Shown: piece after piece, positions 41,171 through 50,859 of the stretch | Layout of the letters: each line of letters begins with the position of its first letter | How positions within the stretch are numbered: position 1 is the first letter of the stretch | Source: Deltaproteobacteria bacterium | GTDB taxonomy: Bacteria > Desulfobacterota > DSM-4660 > Desulfatiglandales > HGW-15 | Direction: 5' to 3' | DNA length: 54,940 nt | Assembly: GCA_016932235.1 (NCBI GenBank) | Contig: JAFGDF010000241.1 | Coordinates: 1 to 54,940 of the forward strand | Notes under the pieces: model-generated | Told to the model about the DNA's origin: nothing | Database searches by the model: none | Seen by the model: only the letters and a program-made list of their open reading frames with translations | Position numbers and translations under genes: made by a program

Positions 41171-42504
41171 TAGTGGGTTTTGGAAAATCCGGGATTTCGA
41201 TTGCTCGCTATTATTCAAAGCAGGGTGTCGAGATCACTATAGGGGATATAAAGAAGGAAGAGGATATTGACAAGTCCCTACTTGAGGAAGCCAGGCGGAT
41301 GAACATCCATCTGGAGCTGGGTGAACACAGAACGGAAACCTTCATCGGTTCAGATGAGATTGTTGTGAGTCCCGGAGTTCCTCTTGAGCTGGAGCCTTTA
41401 AAAATTGCGAGGGACCGTGGTGTTCCCGTTATCGGGGAAATGGAACTCGCTACACGAGTAATTGATACTCCAATGATAGCCGTAACCGGGACAAATGGAA
41501 AGACAACGGTCGTAAGCCTTATCAGTAAGATGCTAAAAAACTCCGGGCTAAAAGTGTTTACGGGTGGGAATATAGGCACCCCTCTTATTGATTATGCGGC
41601 TGGAAGGAGGGACGCTGATTATGTCGTCGTAGAAGTCAGCAGTTTTCAGCTGGACAGCATGCGCGCCTTTTCTCCCTATATCTCAATCTTATTGAATATT
41701 TCTCCGGACCATCTGGATAGATATCCTGATTATGAAGCTTATGTCAGATCAAAATTAACTATTTTCAGAGAACAGAAAAAAGGACAGTACGCCATTTTGA
41801 ATGATTCCGATGAAAGACTTTCTCAAATTGATCCGAAAGGGACTGTAACGTTTCTACGCTATGGGCTTGAAAAGAAAGAAGGAAGGAATGCTTATCTCAT
41901 TGGTAAAAAATTGATAGTCACAATTCCAGGGAAAGAAGAATACGAGTTTAATACCGGGAATTTCAAGCTGGCCGGCATCCATAACCTGGAGAACATTATG
42001 GGCACGATCCTGGCAGGAATGGTCATGGATATTCTTCCGGAAACAATAAAGAAAAGCATAGAGGATTTTGAAGGGCTGCCTCATCGAATGGAAGTAATCG
42101 GAAAGATACAAGATGTAATTTTTATAAACGACTCAAAGGCCACTAACGTTGACGCGGCGAAAAGGGCGATTGAGAGTTTGGACAGGAATGTAATATTAAT
42201 CGGTGGAGGGCGAGATAAGGGTGGAGACTATGCCCCTCTTGTCAATATTTCAAGAGGCAGAGTAAAAAAAGCGATCTTTTTGGGTGAGGCGAGGGCGCTT
42301 ATGGCGAATGCATTTAAGGGCAACATTCCTTTTTCTCTGGCGGAAAGCATGGAAGATGCGGTAAATCAGGCCTTCACATCCGCTGGGAAAGGCGATGTTG
42401 TGCTTCTGGCGCCGGCCTGTTCCAGTTTTGACATGTTTAATGATTATCTGGAAAGAGGAACTGTTTTCAGGGAAGCAGTGGAGAAGCTGAAAAATGCCGG
42501 CTAA
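41143..42504 (+). CDS. murD: UDP-MurNAc-L-alanine:D-glutamate ligase
   Basis: This 453-residue Mur ligase has the N-terminal UDP-binding VGFGKSGIS, the P-loop AVTGTNGKTTVVSL (about 113-126), LNISPDHLDRY and NDSKATNVDAA. LLAPACSSFDMF near the C-terminus is typical. Its start lies in the tail of the small upstream frame, and no strong independent Shine-Dalgarno sequence is visible, so coupling is likely. It overlaps ftsW by 11 bp. Confidence 0.96.
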   Translation: MEVVRKKILIVGFGKSGISIARYYSKQGVEITIGDIKKEEDIDKSLLEEARRMNIHLELGEHRTETFIGSDEIVVSPGVPLELEPLKIARDRGVPVIGEMELATRVIDTPMIAVTGTNGKTTVVSLISKMLKNSGLKVFTGGNIGTPLIDYAAGRRDADYVVVEVSSFQLDSMRAFSPYISILLNISPDHLDRYPDYEAYVRSKLTIFREQKKGQYAILNDSDERLSQIDPKGTVTFLRYGLEKKEGRNAYLIGKKLIVTIPGKEEYEFNTGNFKLAGIHNLENIMGTILAGMVMDILPETIKKSIEDFEGLPHRMEVIGKIQDVIFINDSKATNVDAAKRAIESLDRNVILIGGGRDKGGDYAPLVNISRGRVKKAIFLGEARALMANAFKGNIPFSLAESMEDAVNQAFTSAGKGDVVLLAPACSSFDMFNDYLERGTVFREAVEKLKNAG

Positions 42505-43591
42505 AGACCAGGGTGGATACGACTATCTTATTCTTGTTCCGACAATCCTTTTACTTGGATTGGGCCTAATCGCTATTTACAGCGCCAGCTCCTTTTTAGC
42601 AGCCCATAAACTGGGCGACAGCAATTTTTACCTGAAAAGGCAGGCATTTTTCTGCCTCATGGGATTGTGTTTACTGATAATGGCAAAGAATATTCCAACG
42701 GTTTTTTATAGCCGTTTAGTATATCCAATGCTTGGCATAAGCCTGCTGCTGTTGATCGCCCTTTTTGTTCCGGGTCTGGGAAGGAAAGTTGGAGGGGCAT
42801 GCCGATGGTTACGATTTGCCGGTTTTTCAATCCAACCCTCGGAGATCGCTAAACTCTCGCTGGCAGTCTATATCGCTTATTCCATGTCCAAAAAAGGCCA
42901 AAGCATGTCAGACTTTTCCCGAGGGCTTTTACCTCATCTGTTTGTGACAGGAACATTCATGGTGCTGATCCTTATGCAGCCTGATCTCGGCACCGCAGTT
43001 ATTATCGGCCTCTGGCTATTGATACTTCTTTTCGTGGGCGGGCTTAACCTTTTTCAGCTTTTCTCCATTGCCCTGATAGCCATGCCCATGGTGCTATGGT
43101 TGATCATGAGGGCGGATTACAGATTAAAAAGATGGTGGGCGTTTCTCAATCCATGGGAGGACCCTCAGGGTTTGGGATTCCAGATTATTCATTCCTTTCT
43201 GGCATTCGGATCAGGGGGAATCGCTGGTGTGGGATTAGGGAACAGCAAACAGAAGCTTTTCTATCTCCCGGAGCCACACACTGATTTCATTCTTTCAATT
43301 TTAGCCGAGGAACTGGGGTTCCTGGGAATCATCTCAATAATAATTCTCTTTTCCGTCCTTATCCTGAGGGGAATAAAGATAGCGCTTGATGCGTCTGATC
43401 TGTACAGCAGTTATCTGGCTCTCGGCATAACTCTGATGCTCGGGTTGCAGGTAATGATCAATATGGGTGTTGTCATGGGATTATTGCCGACAAAGGGCCT
43501 GACACTTCCCTTATTAAGTTATGGCGGATCCTCTTTGATAGTGAATCTCATTGGAATAGGGATACTTTTAAGCGTATCAGCGAGGAGATAG
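42494..43591 (+). CDS. ftsW: Septal peptidoglycan glycosyltransferase FtsW (SEDS family)
   Basis: This 365-residue polytopic membrane protein has about ten helices. The SEDS motifs KLGDSNFYLKRQ, FSIQPSEIAKL (about 111-121), MQPDLGTA and LPLLSYGGSS are visible. It polymerises lipid II at the septum with FtsI. The start overlaps the murD end by 11 bp. Confidence 0.95.
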   Translation: MPAKDQGGYDYLILVPTILLLGLGLIAIYSASSFLAAHKLGDSNFYLKRQAFFCLMGLCLLIMAKNIPTVFYSRLVYPMLGISLLLLIALFVPGLGRKVGGACRWLRFAGFSIQPSEIAKLSLAVYIAYSMSKKGQSMSDFSRGLLPHLFVTGTFMVLILMQPDLGTAVIIGLWLLILLFVGGLNLFQLFSIALIAMPMVLWLIMRADYRLKRWWAFLNPWEDPQGLGFQIIHSFLAFGSGGIAGVGLGNSKQKLFYLPEPHTDFILSILAEELGFLGIISIIILFSVLILRGIKIALDASDLYSSYLALGITLMLGLQVMINMGVVMGLLPTKGLTLPLLSYGGSSLIVNLIGIGILLSVSARR

Positions 43592-43653
43592 AGATTGATC
43601 AAACTGAAAATATTGGGCCTGTAATGTTTCTTTCATGAAAAGGAATGACAAGC

Positions 43654-44796
43654 ATGGGAAAGAATCGTGACAGCCGGAGATCAAAAACAGATGAAATCAG
43701 GATGATTATCGCAGGTGGCGGTACCGGCGGACACCTTTTCCCCGGATTGGCTGTCGGAAAAGAGATCTCCGAACGGTTCAGCAGATCAAGGGTGCTATTT
43801 ATTACAGGACAAGGGGGGATGGAAACGGACATTATATGCCGTTCCGGGTTCATGCATGAATCCATCAGCGTTGAAGGAATAAAGGGCAGGGGCTTAAGAA
43901 AAGCGATAATCGCCTTCGTTAAGGTTCCAATTGCGATCTTTCAATCCGCAAAAATTATCAGGAGGTTCTCGCCCCATGTGGTTTTTGGTGTTGGAGGGTA
44001 TTCATCAGGACCAGCGTGTTTTGTAGCAAGGATTATGAAAGTTCCGACTGCGATACATGAGCAAAATACATTTCCCGGTCTCGCAAACCGGTTGCTGAGT
44101 CGGATTGTGGACAAGGTATTTATATCTTTTGAAGTGAGCAGGAATCACTTTCCGGGAAGAAAGATTCTGGTGACCGGGAATCCCATTCGAAGAGTATTAT
44201 TAGAGAAGATGGATACAGAAGAAGATGCGAAAAGGATTTTTACCGTGCTTGTTGTCGGAGGAAGCCAGGGAGCGATTGCTATCAACAGGGCATTCCTGGA
44301 TGCTCTTGAGATATTGAAAAAGAATGGCATGGAGTTAAATATTATTCATCAGACCGGAAAACAGGATTTTAAGTATGTTAAAGATCAATATGAAAAAAGA
44401 GGATTCAAGGGAAATGTAACAGCTTTTATCGAAGATATGGGCATAGCATACAAAGAGGCCCATATTGTTATCGGCAGGGCCGGGGCTTCAACCATTTCCG
44501 AGCTCGCTGTGCTTGGAAAGCCCTCCATACTGATCCCCTATCCCTTTGCGGCGGATGGGCATCAGGAAACTAATGCAAGGATTCTGGCCACTACGGGCGG
44601 AGCGGAAATACTGCTGCAGAAGGACTTAAACGGTCAGAGGCTGGCCGAAATACTCGTTCGGTACAAAGAGGACAGGATGGCATTAAGAAGAATGGGGTGT
44701 AAGGCAAGAGAAACGGCCATGCCTTATGCAACGGCTGTTATCGCAGATGCGATCGAGAGAATGGCTTTTAAGTACGGTGGAAGGCGTGAAGAGTAA
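43654..44796 (+). CDS. murG: UDP-GlcNAc:lipid I N-acetylglucosaminyltransferase
   Basis: This 380-residue GT-B enzyme makes lipid II on the cytoplasmic membrane face. IAGGGTGGHLFPGLA (near residue 24-38), VFGVGGYSSGPA, HEQNTFPG and GRAGASTISEL are diagnostic. I start it at 43654 because AAGGA is correctly spaced to that ATG; the ATG at 43645 lies directly against it. A short gap of about 60 bp follows ftsW. Confidence 0.95.
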   Translation: MGKNRDSRRSKTDEIRMIIAGGGTGGHLFPGLAVGKEISERFSRSRVLFITGQGGMETDIICRSGFMHESISVEGIKGRGLRKAIIAFVKVPIAIFQSAKIIRRFSPHVVFGVGGYSSGPACFVARIMKVPTAIHEQNTFPGLANRLLSRIVDKVFISFEVSRNHFPGRKILVTGNPIRRVLLEKMDTEEDAKRIFTVLVVGGSQGAIAINRAFLDALEILKKNGMELNIIHQTGKQDFKYVKDQYEKRGFKGNVTAFIEDMGIAYKEAHIVIGRAGASTISELAVLGKPSILIPYPFAADGHQETNARILATTGGAEILLQKDLNGQRLAEILVRYKEDRMALRRMGCKARETAMPYATAVIADAIERMAFKYGGRREE

Positions 44797-44849
44797 AAGA
44801 GATCAGGCATGTCCGGTCATTGATTAAAGTTAAGAATAATTAATTGAAT

Positions 44850-46247
44850 ATGAAGACATTCGGAAAAGTCAGGCACATCCATTTTGTGGGTATCGGGGGT
44901 ATAGGCATGAGCGGGATCGCCGAATTGCTCCTAAACCTTGGCTATAAGGTCAGCGGGTCGGATATCAAAGATTCAAAAGTCACGGAACGAATTTCAAGGC
45001 TTGGGGGAAAGATATTTCTGGACCATAAAAAAGAGAATATCCTTGATGCCGATGTGGTGGTTTTTTCCTCGGCGGTTCCGGTTGACAATCCTGAGATAGT
45101 GGAAGCAAGGGAGAGTTCCATCCCCGTTATTCCAAGGGCCGAGATGCTGGCGGAGCTGATGAGGCTCAAATATGGAATATCCGTCGCGGGTGCGCACGGG
45201 AAGACTACAACCACGTCCATGATAGCTTCTATTTTAACGGCCGGGAACCTTGATCCGACTGTGGTTATAGGAGGAAGGCTGGATATCTGGGGCGGCTCCA
45301 ACGCCAAGCTGGGGCAGGGGGATATTCTGGTGGCAGAATCAGATGAAAGTGACGGATCATTCATGGCTCTTTCACCCACAATAGCTGTTGTTACCAATGT
45401 TGACCTGGAGCATGTTGATTATTATGGGAGTATGGAGGCAATAAGGGAGGCCTTTATCAGGTTTATTAACAAGATTCCGTTTTATGGCACGTCTATACTA
45501 TGCATGGATAATGAAGAGATACAGGGCATAATCCCTTTTCTTAAAAAAAGATATATTACCTATGGAATGGCCGCACAAGCAGATATAAGAGCGAAAGATA
45601 TTAGAGGTGGAAGATTTGAGTCTGATTTTGAAGTCCTTTATATGGATAAAAGCCTGGGACGGGTATCCGTGGGAATGCCCGGGGTTCACAATGTTCTCAA
45701 TGCCTTAGCCGCCATATCCGTCGGTCTTGAACTTGAAATGGATCTGAAGGATATACGGGCGGGACTGAAAAACTTAGGCGGGCTTGAGAGGCGTTTCCAG
45801 ATTAAAGGAGAATCTGGGGGGATACTCATAGTGGATGATTACGGTCATCATCCATCTGAGATCCAGGCGACACTGGCCACTGCAAAGGAATGCTGGCCTG
45901 ATAAACGTCTTGTGGTTGCGTTTCAGCCTCATCGATATACGAGGACCAGCGCGCTTTTTGATCGTTTCGCGATCAGTTTTAATGATGCGGATGTGCTCAT
46001 TGTTTCACCAATTTATTCGGCAGGAGAGAAACCTATTCAGGGGATAGATTCGGAATTTCTTTATAATGAGATTAAAAAACACGGACATAGGGATGTGATT
46101 CTCTGCAGTTCAAATGAAGTGATTCTTCCGAAGCTTATGGAAATAGGATTGCCCGGTGATGTTATCTTGACCCTTGGTGCGGGAGACATCTATCTGATTG
46201 GGAACGATTTATTGGAGAAGCTTGAAAAAAAGGGCCTTCATTCTTAA
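44850..46247 (+). CDS. murC: UDP-N-acetylmuramate:L-alanine ligase
   Basis: This 465-residue Mur ligase has HFVGIGGIGMSGIAELL near the start and the P-loop VAGAHGKTTTTSMIA (about 110-124). ESDESDGSF and DDYGHHPSEI follow, with AFQPHRYTRT near residue 352-361. An in-frame TTG six bases upstream is a less likely start. It adds the first amino acid of the stem peptide. Confidence 0.96.
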   Translation: MKTFGKVRHIHFVGIGGIGMSGIAELLLNLGYKVSGSDIKDSKVTERISRLGGKIFLDHKKENILDADVVVFSSAVPVDNPEIVEARESSIPVIPRAEMLAELMRLKYGISVAGAHGKTTTTSMIASILTAGNLDPTVVIGGRLDIWGGSNAKLGQGDILVAESDESDGSFMALSPTIAVVTNVDLEHVDYYGSMEAIREAFIRFINKIPFYGTSILCMDNEEIQGIIPFLKKRYITYGMAAQADIRAKDIRGGRFESDFEVLYMDKSLGRVSVGMPGVHNVLNALAAISVGLELEMDLKDIRAGLKNLGGLERRFQIKGESGGILIVDDYGHHPSEIQATLATAKECWPDKRLVVAFQPHRYTRTSALFDRFAISFNDADVLIVSPIYSAGEKPIQGIDSEFLYNEIKKHGHRDVILCSSNEVILPKLMEIGLPGDVILTLGAGDIYLIGNDLLEKLEKKGLHS

Positions 46248-46315
46248 AAAAATAGATTCCAAGGAATTTTATATGGTCATGGCTATTTCGCGGCATCCGG
46301 CGGATATGGATTTAT

Positions 46316-47227
46316 ATGGATGAGAAACAGAAAATGGTGCTAGCGCGGATCGTCAATGAAAAAATCCTTTTCAATTGCGAGATGGCTCAATATACCACTT
46401 TTCGCGTTGGAGGGAGGGCAACCGCCGTCTGTTTTCCAAATGATCTGAGGGCGCTGCGGAAAACCGTGGGTTTTTTACACAGGGAAGAAATCCCTTATCT
46501 AGTGGTAGGCAGGGGAAGCAATCTCTTAATATCGGATTCGGGATTCAACGGGACCATTATTATTCTGAGGGGATCGCTGGCATACGTCAGACAGAGCAAT
46601 ACGGATAAACGCCTCGTATCAACGGGAGCCGGTGCCGGAATTTCGGAGCTGATTTCTTTTTGCGTGAACAGGGGATTGGGTGGCCTCGAGTTCATGGCCG
46701 GAATCCCAGGTACGGTCGGAGGGGCGGTTTTCATGAACGCTGGGGCGTATGGTAAAGAGATAGGGGAATTTATAACTGAGATTCATACGGTTTCCAGGGA
46801 TGGGGAACAAAAGAAAATGAGATACGGCGAAATGGTGTTTTCATACAGGAAAGCGCCTTTTGAAGAAGGAGAAATAATATCAGGCGTAAGGCTCCAGCTT
46901 GAAGAAGATGAATCAGAGTCAATAAAGACAAAGGTCTCTGATTATATGAGAAGACGCAAGGAGACTCAGCCTCTTGAACTGCCATGCGCGGGATCAGTAT
47001 TCAAAAATCCGGAAAATGATTATGCCGGCAGGCTCATTGAGGCGGCGGGATTAAAAGGAGAAAGAATCGGCGGAGCTATGATATCCCCCAAACATGCGAA
47101 TTTTATAGTGAATCAGGGAGATGCCAGAGCCCGGGATATCCTTGATCTTATTGATCTGGTCAGGGAAAGAGTAAAAGAAGTCTCGGGTGTTGATCTGGAA
47201 TTAGAAGTTAAGGTGATAGGCAACTGA
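46316..47227 (+). CDS. murB: UDP-N-acetylenolpyruvoylglucosamine reductase
   Basis: This 303-residue FAD enzyme has TTFRVGGRATAV (about 28-39), VGRGSNLLISDSGF, GIPGTVGGAVFMNAGAYG near residue 127-144 and the catalytic SYRKAPF. C-terminal CAGSVFKNP contains the proton-donating Ser of type I/II MurB, and SPKHANFIVN follows. No ddl gene lies between it and ftsQ, unlike in many dcw clusters. Confidence 0.96.
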   Translation: MDEKQKMVLARIVNEKILFNCEMAQYTTFRVGGRATAVCFPNDLRALRKTVGFLHREEIPYLVVGRGSNLLISDSGFNGTIIILRGSLAYVRQSNTDKRLVSTGAGAGISELISFCVNRGLGGLEFMAGIPGTVGGAVFMNAGAYGKEIGEFITEIHTVSRDGEQKKMRYGEMVFSYRKAPFEEGEIISGVRLQLEEDESESIKTKVSDYMRRRKETQPLELPCAGSVFKNPENDYAGRLIEAAGLKGERIGGAMISPKHANFIVNQGDARARDILDLIDLVRERVKEVSGVDLELEVKVIGN

Positions 47228-47262
47228 TGAATTTGAGATGATTTGGAGTTTTTTGAGACGGC

Positions 47263-48087
47263 ATGATGGAAAGAAGATCATTGTTGAAAAAACAGTATAT
47301 CGAGAGGAAAAAACCGAAAGCCGGCAAAAGCAACTGGACAGGCATTAAAAAGGCGGGATCATTATCCTTTAAATGTCTCCTTCTCATGTCGGGAGTGCTG
47401 GTTATCAGCTATGTATTCCTTTCCATGTATCAATATCTGCTCACTTCCCCCTACATGAAACTGGAGGAGGTTGTTATCGCTGATGTTGATGAGGATACAA
47501 AAAATATATTAATGGATCTGGCGGATTTGAACAGTGATATGAGCCTTCTGGCGATAAACATTATCGAATTGAAGGATAAGCTCGAAAGTCATCCGTGGAT
47601 CAGATCCGTAGATATCGAGAAACACTTCCCGCACAGGCTCATTATCCGGGCTGAGAAGGAAGTGCCCCGAGCGATTGTTGCCTTTGAAAAACTTGCATAC
47701 GTCAACCGGTGGGGAATGGTTTTTTCTGAAACGGTTCAGACTGATGATATGGATTATCCCGTTATAACAGGTGTAGATAAGAATAAAGATGACATGGATG
47801 AACGGCTCAGGATAGCGGTCAGTATTTTGAACGTTCTTGAAGCAGAACCTGAACCATGGTCTATAAAGGAGCTTTCAGAGATTCATCTTGAGAAAGACGG
47901 GGATGTTTCGCTCTATCCAGTCTCAATCCCGATAGCCGTCAATATCAGAGGTTCTGAATTGGCGGGGAAAAAGGCAAAGCTGAAAAAGATAATAAATCAT
48001 CTTACGTCAAAGGGTTTGATACACACCGTGAAAAGGATTGATATGAATTACGATAACAGCGCGGTGGTTTCATTTAGGAAGGGATAA
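47263..48087 (+). CDS. ftsQ: Cell division protein FtsQ (POTRA domain)
   Basis: This 274-residue bitopic protein has a basic cytoplasmic tail, one membrane helix (about 32-54) and a POTRA domain (about 65-135). The POTRA part includes SHPWIRSVDIEKHFPHRLII, followed by the FtsQ domain with YVNRWGMVFSE. It recruits and regulates FtsBL/FtsWI. The gene sits between murB and ftsA as expected. The start has only a weak upstream GAGACGG. Confidence 0.92.
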   Translation: MMERRSLLKKQYIERKKPKAGKSNWTGIKKAGSLSFKCLLLMSGVLVISYVFLSMYQYLLTSPYMKLEEVVIADVDEDTKNILMDLADLNSDMSLLAINIIELKDKLESHPWIRSVDIEKHFPHRLIIRAEKEVPRAIVAFEKLAYVNRWGMVFSETVQTDDMDYPVITGVDKNKDDMDERLRIAVSILNVLEAEPEPWSIKELSEIHLEKDGDVSLYPVSIPIAVNIRGSELAGKKAKLKKIINHLTSKGLIHTVKRIDMNYDNSAVVSFRKG

Positions 48088-48114
48088 AGCTAGAAAATGC
48101 GAGGAACAAAAGGG

Positions 48115-49341
48115 ATGAGTGGAGAGATAATTGTCGGCCTCGATATCGGAACGACAAAGATGTGCGCTGTGGTTGGCGAGGCGCTTCCGGATGGGACAAT
48201 AGAGATTATAGGGATAGGCAGTCATCCTTCGGAAGGACTCAGGAAAGGTGTTGTCATAAATATTGAGAAGACCGTGAATTCCATAAAAGAGGCTGTTGAA
48301 GAAGCGGAGACAATGGCGGGTTGCGAGATAAGCTCTGTTTACGCCGGAATTGCCGGAGGCCATATAAAAGGGTTCAACAGTCACGGCGTAATCGCATTAA
48401 AAGAGAGAGAGGTAACGAAGAAAGATGTCGAAAGAGTTATCGAAGCGGCAAGCGCTGTTGCTATTCCAATGGACAGGGAGGTGATCCATGTTCTTACCCA
48501 GGAGTTTATTGTGGATGAGCAGGACGGCATAATGGATCCCCTCGGGATGTCGGGCGTACGGATGGAGGCAAAGATTCATATTGTCACCGGAGCTGTGACT
48601 TCGGCTCAGAATATCATTAAGTGTGCCAACAGGGCGGGATTGGATGTTTGTGATATTGTTCTGGAATCCATCGCTTCCAGCGAGGCGGTGCTTTCCGATG
48701 AGGAACGCAACCTGGGAGTGGCCCTGGTTGATTTTGGCGGTGGAACGACCGATATGGCTGTTTTTTCAAAGGGGACTATAAAACATACGTCGGTTCTTTC
48801 CCTGGGTGGAGATAACCTGACTTATGATATCTCGATCGGCCTCAGGACGCCTCGACTGGAGGCTGAGAAGATAAAGATGAAATATGGCTGCGGACTGACT
48901 TCCATGATCGGAAGGGACGAAACGATTGAGGTCCCCGGTGTAGGGGGAAGGAAATCGAGGATTGTGTCAAGACAGATACTCGGGGAGATCATCGAGCCCA
49001 GAGTGGAGGAGATATTTACTCTTATACACAATGATCTTATCCGTTCCGGTTATGATGATCTGGTTAACTCGGGAATTGTGATAACTGGAGGATCCGCCGA
49101 ACTCTCGGGCGTGGCGGAGATAGCCGAGCAGATATTCAACGCGCCATCACGGCTGGGATATCCTCAAGGGATATCAGGGCTTGTTGAAGTAGTCAATAAA
49201 CCCATGTACGCGACTGCAGTCGGGCTTGTGCTATATGGGGCAAAAAGGAGTAAAGAGACGAAAAAATTCAGAATCAGGGATTCCAATATATTTGGTCGTG
49301 TAGTGGAAAGAATGAAAAGATGGTTCAAGGATGTAGTTTAA
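48115..49341 (+). CDS. ftsA: Cell division protein FtsA
   Basis: This 408-residue actin-like ATPase tethers FtsZ to the membrane. IVGLDIGTTKMCAVVGE (phosphate 1), VDFGGGTTDMAVF near residue 204-216 and GIVITGGSAEL are the nucleotide motifs. The C-terminal VVERMKRWFKDVV is the amphipathic membrane-targeting helix. I start at 48115 (AGGA 9 bp upstream); an in-frame ATG lies at 48097. Confidence 0.96.
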   Translation: MSGEIIVGLDIGTTKMCAVVGEALPDGTIEIIGIGSHPSEGLRKGVVINIEKTVNSIKEAVEEAETMAGCEISSVYAGIAGGHIKGFNSHGVIALKEREVTKKDVERVIEAASAVAIPMDREVIHVLTQEFIVDEQDGIMDPLGMSGVRMEAKIHIVTGAVTSAQNIIKCANRAGLDVCDIVLESIASSEAVLSDEERNLGVALVDFGGGTTDMAVFSKGTIKHTSVLSLGGDNLTYDISIGLRTPRLEAEKIKMKYGCGLTSMIGRDETIEVPGVGGRKSRIVSRQILGEIIEPRVEEIFTLIHNDLIRSGYDDLVNSGIVITGGSAELSGVAEIAEQIFNAPSRLGYPQGISGLVEVVNKPMYATAVGLVLYGAKRSKETKKFRIRDSNIFGRVVERMKRWFKDVV

Positions 49342-49379
49342 CCCGCCCGTCCAGGGCATCTCAGGCAAGGAGGGATATT

Positions 49380-50591
49380 ATGAAATTTGAATTTGTTGAT
49401 CAGAAAGAGAAGTACAATGCCAAAATAAAGGTTGTAGGAATAGGAGGCGGTGGAGGAAATGCCATCAATAACATGATCGCAGCCAAGCTCAAAGGTGTCG
49501 AATTCTTTTCGGCAAACACCGACAGTCAGGATCTGGAACGTTCCGCCTGCATGAGAAAGATCCAGCTTGGAACTAATTTAACAAAAGGGCTGGGAGCAGG
49601 CGCTGATCCGGAGATAGGTCGCCAGGCCGCTGAAGAGACCATCACCGAGATAAGGGACGTTATCAGTGGAGCTGATATGGTCTTCCTGACAGCGGGCATG
49701 GGCGGCGGCACAGGAACCGGGGCGTCACCTATAGTGGCTCGCGAATCCAAGGAAAGCGGTGCCCTCACCGTTGCGGTAGTTACAAAACCCTTCAAGTTTG
49801 AGGGAGAGAAGAGGATGAACCGGGCCATGGAGGGGATAGCAAAATTGAAAAAAGAGGTAGATACCCTGATTATCATCCCCAACGAACGCCTGAAAGCCAT
49901 AGGAGATAAAAGCACGACGTTTAAGGAATTGATAGTCAAGGCGGATGAGGTGCTTCTCCATGCTGTTAAGGGCATTTCCGATCTGATCATGAGCAGCGGA
50001 TTTATCAATCTTGATTTTGCGGATGTCAAGAAGGTCATGTCCGAGATGGGAACCGCCATAATGGGTACCGGAAGAGCGAGCGGCGAACAAAGATCCTCAG
50101 AGGCGGCTCAGCAGGCGATTAACAGCCCGTTGCTTGAAGACATCTCAATCAGCGGGGCCAAAGGCCTTTTAATGAACATTACCGGTCCCCCTGACATGAC
50201 CATGGACGAGATAGATGATGCCGCGAATTATATAAAAGGCGAAGTGGATCAGGAAGCGGAAATATTCTGGGGGGTTGTATTTGATGAGAACATGGGCGAT
50301 GAGGTCCAGATCACGGTCATAGCCACCGGAATAGACAAAGAGCACTATAGCAAAGTGGTCAAACTGAGAGATGTCACTCCGGAGGAGGCAAAAGACGGCT
50401 GGACAGTTAAGATTAATGGTGCATGCATGGAAGAACTGGACATTCCTGCATTTCAGAGAAAGACTTTTGAGAAAGTACCGCAGGCCATAAATTATGAAGA
50501 AAAAGAAGCGGGTAAAAAAGGTTTTTTAAAGCGTGCTTTTTTCAAAGATAACCTGGACTACCCTACTTTTCTCAGGGCCAAGGCCGATTGA
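49380..50591 (+). CDS. ftsZ: Cell division GTPase FtsZ
   Basis: This 403-residue tubulin homologue forms the Z ring. GIGGGGGNAINNMI (about 20-33), the tubulin signature GGGTGTGASP (near residue 107-116) and the T7 loop NLDFADVKKVM are present. The C-terminal tail LDYPTFLRAKAD is the conserved peptide for FtsA binding. AAGGAGG precedes the ATG at 49380. It is the last gene of the cluster, followed by a hairpin. Confidence 0.98.
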   Translation: MKFEFVDQKEKYNAKIKVVGIGGGGGNAINNMIAAKLKGVEFFSANTDSQDLERSACMRKIQLGTNLTKGLGAGADPEIGRQAAEETITEIRDVISGADMVFLTAGMGGGTGTGASPIVARESKESGALTVAVVTKPFKFEGEKRMNRAMEGIAKLKKEVDTLIIIPNERLKAIGDKSTTFKELIVKADEVLLHAVKGISDLIMSSGFINLDFADVKKVMSEMGTAIMGTGRASGEQRSSEAAQQAINSPLLEDISISGAKGLLMNITGPPDMTMDEIDDAANYIKGEVDQEAEIFWGVVFDENMGDEVQITVIATGIDKEHYSKVVKLRDVTPEEAKDGWTVKINGACMEELDIPAFQRKTFEKVPQAINYEEKEAGKKGFLKRAFFKDNLDYPTFLRAKAD

Positions 50592-50670
50592 ATCGAAATA
50601 TTATAATCAATGTTCCGTGAATCAATAAAATTGTTATCATAATATCGCCTACTTGTTGAAGGTTTCAGAT

Positions 50671-50704
50671 CCGTTCCCGGCTACCCAAGGGTAAATGGGA
50701 ACGG
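50671..50704 (+). terminator. Hairpin after ftsZ
   Basis: CCGTTCCC (50671-50678) pairs with GGGAACGG (50697-50704), with a nested TACCC/GGGTA. GATTTTACT follows. It probably ends dcw transcription. The surrounding 50592-50859 has no gene. Confidence 0.7.
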
Positions 50705-50859
50705 GATTTTACTATTGTCCAAAGATGGTTTTACAACATGATTTTCTCATCCGTAATGTCCTTGTCTCTTCTTTTTCTATTTCCTGATTGATAACCAATC
50801 ATCTCGTTGATATAGTCTGCAGGCAGAAACCATTTAAACCCTCAAGAGGTTTTTAGAAA

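Noticed and set aside
49526..50059. Long frame antisense to ftsZ, and similar frames antisense to murF, murC and ispF
   Set aside because: They mirror the codon bias of the real genes on the other strand, and their low-complexity Ser/Pro/Ile content is typical of shadow frames.
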